Assembly (NCBI RefSeq): GCF_900111615.1
Contig: NZ_FOHU01000020.1
Span: 1 to 47,396, forward strand
Direction of reading: 5' to 3'
Length of the DNA: 47,396 nucleotides
Source of the DNA: Natronincola peptidivorans
Lineage (GTDB): Bacteria; Bacillota; Clostridia; Peptostreptococcales; Natronincolaceae
Shown here one piece after another: positions 42,401-47,396 of this stretch. The notes under the pieces are model-generated. The model had not been told where the DNA came from. It saw only the letters and a list, made by a program, of their open reading frames with translations, and searched no databases. Position 1 is the first letter of the stretch. Every line of letters begins with the position of its first letter. The translations under genes were made by a program, and so were the position numbers.

Positions 42401-44833
42401 GAGTATAGGAAAGCATATAGTTATTTACAAAAGATAGAGAAGGAGCAACCAATTTATTTGAAGCAGGGTATCTATAGAGAACGTTATTATGAGATAGCAG
42501 TTAAATTTTATAAGGCAGTAGGGTCCTATGAAGAAGCATTAGACTATATTCATCAATACCATAGACAAAATAAACTATTAGATCAAACAGATTTAAAGCA
42601 AAAATTAAAAATGCAAAAATTAGAATTTTTTATTAACCTTCAGCTTAAAAAACCTGTGAAGGATAAAGCTTTATTTAACATAATTGAAAAGTATAGAAAG
42701 ACCTCCTACAGTAGAGATCGAAGAGAGCTGTTATTTGATGCATGTATGCATTTTTTAAATAAAAAGGATTGGGCAGTGTTACAACATTTACTGGAGGAAG
42801 ATGATAGTATAGCAAGCCTTTTAAATACTGATTATTTTAAGCTTCAAAGAAAATATATTCAAGGATTGTCTGCAGAAACAATAGAAGAAAAAACAAGGAT
42901 TTTGGAGAATTTATTATCTCATAAAGCTGAAGAGCTTTGCAAAGAGTTAAAATGGAAAATCTATAAAGAATTAGGTGAAGGATATTTTGTATTAAAAGAA
43001 TTTTATAAAGCAACCAGCCATTATTTTCAAGCGCTATACACCATAAAAACCTTGTATTTTAAAGTTCCAGAAGAATATAAAAACAACTACTTACTTAGTA
43101 AGGAAAAGTATCATATCAAAGAAAAATTATTAGATATGGAAAAGCTAATCAATACAGGGGGATTTTATTTCTATAACAGTATAAATGATTCTTATCTTTC
43201 TCCTAAAACAGCTATCGATCCAAAAAACTTTTTTGAGATTAGCAGCATGCAATCATTATTTAAGAATCCAGAGTTTTATAATTTAGCTTTAGAGCAATAC
43301 GAAAAAGTATTCCCTTTTAACATTCACAAAGTGGAGGACTTAGTAAAAGCCTTAGTATATAACACAGAGTACAACCTTGATTTACTATTAAAGTTGGCAG
43401 CAAAAAATCTGTTGGCTACTAAAGCTATTATAGCAACACATAATAATTACGAAAAAGTAGTTTCACTAGGACAAGAAATCATGATTGAAGAGATCGGTCA
43501 TATTTTGGAGAAAGTAGCAAAAAAGCAACAAGGATTATATATAAATAACATTAATAACTTTATGGAGACAGATAAAGAATTTATGTATCATGATACGAAA
43601 GCATTTATTTGCCTGCCTATCATTGAAAACCCTCCAGAACATGAGATTACTCAACAGGATAAAAGACAATTTGTTGCTTCAAAGCTATTAGGCTATTTAT
43701 ATTTAGAAACTGATGAAATTTTTAACAACTTTACGGTAGAAGGCTACGAGGAATGCGAGAAATTATTGGCATTAGCCGCCATATTATTAGATAATTACTA
43801 CTTAAAAATTTCTTCCTTTACTGATAAGTTGACAGGGGTATTCACTAGAAAGCACTTTGAGTATGTATTAGAAGAAGAAGTGGAAAAAGTGAAAAATCAA
43901 AATCTATGTTTTTCCATTATTATGTGTGATATTGACTATTTTAAAAAGATAAATGATAACTATGGTCATCAAAAAGGTGATGAATTACTGGCAAAGGTTG
44001 GAGGTATATTAAGAAAAAGCATAAGAAAAACTGATTTTGTAGGTCGATATGGTGGAGAAGAGTTCATTATTCTTTTACCTCAAACTACAAAGAAACAAGC
44101 CTTCAAGGTTGCTGAAAAGATTAGAGATCAATTACAAGAGTCTGCATTGCTGGGACAAGAAGAGCTAACTATAAGCTGTGGCGTTGCTACCTACTATGAG
44201 GATGCAACCAATAAAGAAGCAATCATTGAAAAAGCAGACCAAGCTCTTTATACCGCTAAGGAAAGAGGCAGAAATCAAACGGTTCTATGGGAAGAAGGTA
44301 TAAGCTTTCATAATAAGAGAGCTGATAAACTGGCAGGAATTATTACCGGCAATATCGTAGAAGACCAACAAAATGTCCTAGTGATGACTGAAACTATTGA
44401 ACTAATGGAAAAAGGGGTATCTACAGAGGAAAAAATCTTTTTTGCTTTAGGCAGACTGGTAGAACTATTACATGTGAATGAAGCTGTGTTATTGCGATTG
44501 AATAATGAGGAAATCGTAGAAAAATTCGCTAGAAGGCGGTTTCAGGAAACATGGGTAGAGGATATGACATATAATCATAGTTTAATACAAAGAGTAATTG
44601 AGACAAGAAAAGGAGAATTCTTAATTGATTGGCATGATACAAGCGAAATTGATATCATCACAGGTACACCCAATTGGAAATCCGTCATGACGGTACCGAT
44701 TATATATGCTGGAGATCTAAAAGGAATTATGCTTTTTTCTGTACCTGTTAAGGAAAAGGAGCTAGACTTTTATGCCTACAACATAGCCAGGACAACGGCT
44801 GGAATCATAGGAGCATTTTTAAGTAATGACTAA
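39419..44833 (+). CDS. Giant signalling protein: pseudokinase, AAA ATPase, TPR, GAF, GGDEF, GAF
   Basis: Start at the ATG at 39419 after AAAGGAGGAG; 1804 residues, no membrane segment. Residues 1-255 follow a Ser/Thr kinase fold (YFTAPELTYG...YTDIYSLGVFLYYM), but the HRDLKPEN loop reads YKLINLETL and DFG reads DLI, so it should be a pseudokinase. An AAA_16-type ATPase has Walker A GASGIGKT (316-323) and Walker B IITIDNID. TPR-like helices cover about 700-1200, followed by a GAF-like region (about 1330-1450). The diguanylate cyclase (about 1465-1625) has GGEEF (1545-1549) and an I-site RKTD five residues upstream. A C-terminal GAF domain ends the protein. The first half resembles ATPase-TPR kinases with histidine-kinase or cyclase outputs. 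It should make c-di-GMP in response to an unknown intracellular cue. Confidence 0.88.
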   Translation: MKLINNRYKIETCVDKNEAEYVATDLFKKDRKMLIYIVENNSFTKEFLKYCIDNFYKVSSLNHSNILSVYSFGIVESIDDKPNHDDLYYYTTEYIDKESTILAKNKTHQEIVLHCYKQLFSCLQYLHFHGIIYKLINLETLFFYQPQQQLKFLDLITIKKKEMEKKYIESDLAYFTAPELTYGIEVGEYTDIYSLGVFLYYMHTGKEFYHTQLLNKIKDTYSNPEKQWEYDFFSIIKIMTNLDFTERMQSVYETNEKIANLFGIQEKLENKKELEVLNFKTPITGREAELQQVFYATKLKEGRIRKTQYNLLLIHGASGIGKTRFLNEVIYRMRLEKYKSFNTSITTPKDSFFSVMPVLLRRMLKEATPTLIEKYGNDLVKLIPEIRTNKNLQHIRELPEEKELLRLYDRVANFIIALTTDKPSIITIDNIDVGDLSIIKFIDYFVNLNILKQSPVWFVVTFNEETYRYIAIEAYVDKWKKRNTTMEIKLGSLTLEETAEIIQNILGWNKRPLGFASEVVKETEGNPYVVEEMLKAMLGENLLKVDWDSKNRRHIWRKTFDHYSKPRFSNIFDKALLKQIESANELQKRVLETISIFKTAVSLETINRMLGEKQDYSPYLEELVQLKILNEKLEDWGYTYGFYSKQLKHYIYNNINKTIKVSMHIAASRILEDLYKKEARENKDELIYHLIQANQRDKAIGYCIESGDGMYRLKVYTQAMYFYDRAYKLFEPSYDERKIQIIIKLANAYQKQGNNEKAIHYYKEAIMLAGKYNDIYTMIDATNKMGHIYLLRNETDIAIDYLEKNTVMATKHKNHDGLLEAGYLLSNGYINTGKLTKAEVICEDHLKLANQYQSNGYIGLFLSQKGLIRHLKNNPVHAIKLFKDSVTYFEKANRKQDAGKTLNNIGNVFLDYFQDSKNAKKYFERALAIAQQFDDFEVMVRSYQGIATAYMLEDEYKKAVDLLRKNIELSFGLQDESIRFLGYLSTIDCYRSMGEYRKAYSYLQKIEKEQPIYLKQGIYRERYYEIAVKFYKAVGSYEEALDYIHQYHRQNKLLDQTDLKQKLKMQKLEFFINLQLKKPVKDKALFNIIEKYRKTSYSRDRRELLFDACMHFLNKKDWAVLQHLLEEDDSIASLLNTDYFKLQRKYIQGLSAETIEEKTRILENLLSHKAEELCKELKWKIYKELGEGYFVLKEFYKATSHYFQALYTIKTLYFKVPEEYKNNYLLSKEKYHIKEKLLDMEKLINTGGFYFYNSINDSYLSPKTAIDPKNFFEISSMQSLFKNPEFYNLALEQYEKVFPFNIHKVEDLVKALVYNTEYNLDLLLKLAAKNLLATKAIIATHNNYEKVVSLGQEIMIEEIGHILEKVAKKQQGLYINNINNFMETDKEFMYHDTKAFICLPIIENPPEHEITQQDKRQFVASKLLGYLYLETDEIFNNFTVEGYEECEKLLALAAILLDNYYLKISSFTDKLTGVFTRKHFEYVLEEEVEKVKNQNLCFSIIMCDIDYFKKINDNYGHQKGDELLAKVGGILRKSIRKTDFVGRYGGEEFIILLPQTTKKQAFKVAEKIRDQLQESALLGQEELTISCGVATYYEDATNKEAIIEKADQALYTAKERGRNQTVLWEEGISFHNKRADKLAGIITGNIVEDQQNVLVMTETIELMEKGVSTEEKIFFALGRLVELLHVNEAVLLRLNNEEIVEKFARRRFQETWVEDMTYNHSLIQRVIETRKGEFLIDWHDTSEIDIITGTPNWKSVMTVPIIYAGDLKGIMLFSVPVKEKELDFYAYNIARTTAGIIGAFLSND

Positions 44834-44905
44834 CAGAATAATATCTTCCTGAAGTTGAAATAATAACAGTGATACTATTTAACCATCAAGGAGGTATAGA
44901 AAAAA

Positions 44906-45154
44906 ATGAAAAGAAAAGTCGCTGTAGAAGGCACATTGAATGATGTAAAAGGCTATTTACAAGAAAAAGGTTATGAAGTAGAAGAACTAAATAACCAGAA
45001 TAATAATTTGAACAACTATGATGCTATTATCATAACTGGACAAGATAGTAATGTATTAGGCATGGAAAAGGCAGTAACAAAATCTCCAATTATTACAGCT
45101 AGGGGACAGTCTGCTGAAGAAATATATAAACAAATAGAAAATAGAATGAAATAA
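44906..45154 (+). CDS. YkuS/UPF0180-family small protein
   Basis: An 82-residue protein with AAGGAGG before the ATG. It matches the UPF0180 (YkuS) pattern: a short alpha/beta fold starting KVAVEGTLNDVKGYL, a middle strand YDAIIITGQDSNVLGM, and a closing helix. Function in B. subtilis is not established. It follows the giant signalling gene by 72 bp and ends at a strong terminator, so the two may be co-transcribed. Confidence 0.85.
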   Translation: MKRKVAVEGTLNDVKGYLQEKGYEVEELNNQNNNLNNYDAIIITGQDSNVLGMEKAVTKSPIITARGQSAEEIYKQIENRMK

Positions 45155-45162
45155 ACCACCAG

Positions 45163-45214
45163 AAAACCCAGCTACCCCAATGCATACTGAAATACTTGAG
45201 GGTACTGGGTTTTT
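45163..45214 (+). terminator. Long-stem terminator after the ykuS-like gene
   Basis: AAAACCCAG (45163-45171) pairs with CTGGGTTTT (45205-45213), with TACCC/GGGTA inside, then more T. Same style as 35065 and 47032. Confidence 0.85.
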
Positions 45215-45258
45215 AAAAGCAATGAAAAAGATGGAGATTGTTCACCAGCCTGAGCCTT

Positions 45259-45310
45259 GCTAAGATTTTTTCTGAGATACTTGGCAAAAATCTTGGCTAT
45301 TTTTTTATTT
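45259..45310 (+). terminator. Second hairpin with T run, upstream of hutH
   Basis: GCTAAGATTTTT (45259-45270) pairs with AAAAATCTTGGC (45286-45297), one wobble, followed by TATTTTTTTATTTT. It lies before the hutH promoter and reinforces the preceding terminator. Confidence 0.6.
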
Positions 45311-45383
45311 TAAATTACCATTTTAAAGCTTTAGCACATTAAAAAGGCATTTTACTAAAATATTTTTAAATATTACAAAAAAA

Positions 45384-45413
45384 TTGTAAAAATAACAGAA
45401 AAAATAGTATACT
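45384..45413 (+). promoter_or_regulatory. Promoter of hutH
   Basis: TTGTAA (45384-45389), 18 bases, TATACT (45408-45413), 66 bases before the chosen start. Confidence 0.5.
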
Positions 45414-45479
45414 AATATATATAAACATAAATAAGAAGGCATTAAGATTTTTGTAAATATGAGGCAAGGAGTGAAGGAA

Positions 45480-47003
45480 TTGAATAAGATTTGGATTGAT
45501 GGAGACAGTTTGACCCTTGAAGAAATCATTCAGGTGGCTAGAGATAACTACCCAGTAGATATAACAGCAGATGCAATGGAGAAAGTAAACAAAACTAGAA
45601 AGTTAGTGGATGATTATGTTGAGGATGAAAAAATAGTTTATGGTATAACAACTGGTTTTGGAAAATTTAGTGATGTTGCCATCTCTAAAGAGGAAACGGA
45701 AACATTACAGAGAAATCTAATTATCAGTCATGCTTGTGGTGTGGGTAACCCTTTTAGTGAAGAAACAGTAAGGGCAATTATGCTATTAAGAGCCAATGCA
45801 TTAGCCAAAGGATACTCAGGAATACGCTTAAGCACTTTAGAGACTTTAATTGAAATGCTAAACAAAGGGGTTCACCCAATTATTCCAGAGAAGGGCTCCT
45901 TAGGAGCTAGTGGAGACCTAGCCCCATTATCTCATATGGTATTAGTAATGATGGGTGAGGGAGAAGCAATTTATGGGGGCAATAGAATGACAGGCAAGGA
46001 AGCCATGGAGACAGCTGACATAGCAACTATTAGGTTAACCTCAAAGGAAGGATTAGCACTTATTAATGGAACACAGGTAATGACTGCAGTAGGGGCATTA
46101 ACAGTATACGATTCCAAACAGTTACTAAAGCTAGTAGACATAGCAGCGGCACTAACAGTAGAGGCTCAAAGAGGGATCATAGATGCATATGATTGGAAGG
46201 TTCATCATGTTAGACCCCATGAAGGACAGCAGCAAACTGCAAAAAACTTATTATCTTTATTAGAGGGTAGTACATTCACTACTAGGCAAGGAGAATTAAG
46301 GGTGCAGGATGCTTATACCCTTAGGTGTATTCCACAAATCCATGGTGCCAGTAGAGATGCTATCAATTATGTTGAGGCTAAGATAAACATTGAAATTAAT
46401 TCTGCAACAGATAATCCATTAATCTTTACGGAAGAAGGAGAAGTAATTTCTGGCGGGAACTTCCATGGTCAGCCCTTGGCATTATCCTTTGATTTTCTAG
46501 GTATTGCCATTGCAGAGCTTGCCAATGTTTCAGAGAGAAGGATAGAAAGACTAGTAAATCCTCAACTAAGTGGTCTGCCAGCCTTTTTGACAGCAAAGGG
46601 AGGGTTGAACTCTGGGTTTATGATAGCCCAATATGCAGCAGCTGCCTTGGTTTCTGAAAATAAAGTATTGGCCCATCCTGCCAGTGTAGATTCTATTCCA
46701 TCCTCTGCTAACCAAGAGGATCACGTGTCTATGGGAACAATTGCTGCTAGAAAAGCCAAAGAAATTTATGAGAATACTGTAAATGTGCTGGCTATTGAGT
46801 TAATGGTGGCAGCTCAAGCCATAGATTTTCATAAGGACCATAAGCTTGGGAAAGGAACAAGTGAAGCCTATAGAATAATCAGAGACCATATTTCTATTTT
46901 ACAAGAGGATCGGGTTATGTATGAGGATATCAACAGAAGTGCTGCTTTAGTAACAACACATGAAATTGTTAAAGGGGTAGAGGCTTATGTAACTTTGTTA
47001 TAG
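45480..47003 (+). CDS. hutH: Histidine ammonia-lyase
   Basis: Start at the TTG at 45480, 8 bases after AAGGAG (45466-45471); an ATG at 45459 lacks a site. The 507-residue enzyme removes ammonia from histidine to give urocanate. The electrophilic MIO cofactor forms from Ala143-Ser144-Gly145 within KGSLGASGDLAPLSH. Other family motifs: YGITTGFGKFSD, QDAYTLRCIPQIHG, ATDNPLIF and NQEDHVSMG. The other hut genes are absent, so hutH stands alone here. Its terminator is interrupted by an insertion sequence. Confidence 0.96.
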   Translation: MNKIWIDGDSLTLEEIIQVARDNYPVDITADAMEKVNKTRKLVDDYVEDEKIVYGITTGFGKFSDVAISKEETETLQRNLIISHACGVGNPFSEETVRAIMLLRANALAKGYSGIRLSTLETLIEMLNKGVHPIIPEKGSLGASGDLAPLSHMVLVMMGEGEAIYGGNRMTGKEAMETADIATIRLTSKEGLALINGTQVMTAVGALTVYDSKQLLKLVDIAAALTVEAQRGIIDAYDWKVHHVRPHEGQQQTAKNLLSLLEGSTFTTRQGELRVQDAYTLRCIPQIHGASRDAINYVEAKINIEINSATDNPLIFTEEGEVISGGNFHGQPLALSFDFLGIAIAELANVSERRIERLVNPQLSGLPAFLTAKGGLNSGFMIAQYAAAALVSENKVLAHPASVDSIPSSANQEDHVSMGTIAARKAKEIYENTVNVLAIELMVAAQAIDFHKDHKLGKGTSEAYRIIRDHISILQEDRVMYEDINRSAALVTTHEIVKGVEAYVTLL

Positions 47004-47031
47004 CCCCTATTTATAATTATATTTATTTATA

Positions 47032-47052
47032 AAAACCCAGCAACCTGTGGTA
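47032..47052 (+). terminator. Left half of a terminator split by an insertion sequence
   Basis: AAAACCCAGCAACC has the shape of the left arm of the AAAACCCAG...CTGGGTTTT terminators at 45163 and 35065, but no right arm follows. Instead an IS end begins at 47053. Confidence 0.6.
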
Positions 47053-47396
47053 TGAACTGCCCCCTGTCAAGTAGACAGTGGAAATAATAAAAACACAATT
47101 AAGCGACTAGACGCCTATATTCCATTGGGCTCTGGTCGTTTAATTTTTCTTGTAATCTCTCATAATTATAGAAATACATGTACTCGTTAATAGCATCATT
47201 TAACTCTTCAAAAGTTTTATAGCTTTTTAAATAATACTTTTCGCATTTTATTATTCCAAAGAATCCTTCCATCGGACCATTATCGATGCACTTTCCAACC
47301 CTAGACATACTCTGGGTTATTTTAGCTTCATCTAGTTTCTTCTTAAATTGCTTAGACGTATATTGAAATCCTCGATCACTATGAAATAGAGGCCTT
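47053..47396 (-). mobile_element. IS3-family (IS150-like) insertion sequence, partial
   Basis: The terminal sequence begins TGAACTGCCCCCTGTC at 47053, an IS3-type end with the usual 5' TG. A transposase frame follows at once and runs off the window edge. The element points leftward, with its transposase 3' end nearest hutH. Confidence 0.85.
47099..47396 (-). CDS. IS3-family transposase OrfB, C-terminal part
   Basis: The open frame enters from the window edge and stops at 47099, giving the last 98 or so residues of the catalytic protein. The integrase-core motifs are clear: LFHSDRGFQYTSKQF (second catalytic Asp), QSMSRVGKCIDNGPMEGFFG (third acidic residue, Glu) and the tail NEYMYFYNYERLQEKLN with QSPMEYR. 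Intact as far as visible; the first catalytic Asp and OrfA lie outside the window. Confidence 0.93.
   Translation of the reverse strand, partial: RPLFHSDRGFQYTSKQFKKKLDEAKITQSMSRVGKCIDNGPMEGFFGIIKCEKYYLKSYKTFEELNDAINEYMYFYNYERLQEKLNDQSPMEYRRLVA

Noticed and set aside
1-47396. CRISPR array or phage defence cluster
   Set aside because: No evenly spaced short repeats with unique spacers and no cas-like or toxin-antitoxin pair were seen.

Overview
The window reads as chromosome of a low-GC, anaerobic, endospore-forming clostridium. The gene content resembles Alkaliphilus or Natronincola (inference from gene content and protein character, not from a search). Supporting signs are strong AGGAGG-type ribosome binding sites, many TTG/GTG starts, an AOR-type tungsten enzyme with a polyferredoxin, arginine deiminase, histidine ammonia-lyase, a SpoVB-like flippase and intrinsic terminators after most operons.

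Layout. 1-3.1 kb: a transposase N-terminal fragment cut by the window edge, then two divergent SLC1/DAACS-type symporters. 3.1-6.5 kb: nitrilase-family hydrolase and NAD kinase on the minus strand, an RluA-family pseudouridine synthase on the plus strand. 6.5-10.5 kb: a decayed tRNA, a NarL-type two-component system, a lipoprotein with three FMN-binding repeats, and an intact tRNA-Ala(GGC). 10.9-13.5 kb: two small hypothetical genes, one with a start codon buried in a long hairpin, and a diverged FtsH-like protease. 13.5-16 kb: flavin reductase and ATP-type PEP carboxykinase. 16.1-20.4 kb: a 6S-like RNA, then a molybdenum/tungsten cofactor module with a Moco-type riboswitch leader, moeA, a moeA-PBP fusion and a MOSC protein. 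20.5-26.7 kb: DNA polymerase X, SpoVB-like flippase, a degenerate GGDEF domain fused to a ribbon-helix-helix domain, a zinc-ribbon protein, a TIM-barrel protein and a PHP phosphatase. 26.7-35 kb: arginine deiminase, an unlisted 46-residue cysteine-rich ORF behind a perfect promoter, a heterodimeric ABC exporter, and a polyferredoxin/AOR pair. 35-39 kb: MocR regulator, lipid kinase, bactofilin and M23 peptidase. 39.4-45.2 kb: an 1804-residue pseudokinase/ATPase/TPR/GAF/GGDEF/GAF protein and a YkuS-like protein. 45.4-47.4 kb: hutH, then an IS3-family element sitting inside its terminator.

How the parts fit. MoeA, MoeA-PBP and MOSC would make and handle the metal-pterin that the AOR at 33 kb needs, and the leader at 16.5 kb looks like the matching cofactor sensor. 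The acidic amino-acid symporter, ArcA and HutH point to amino-acid fermentation. Two GGDEF proteins suggest cyclic dinucleotide signalling, although only the large one keeps catalytic residues. Assignments rest on motif reading; no database search was possible.
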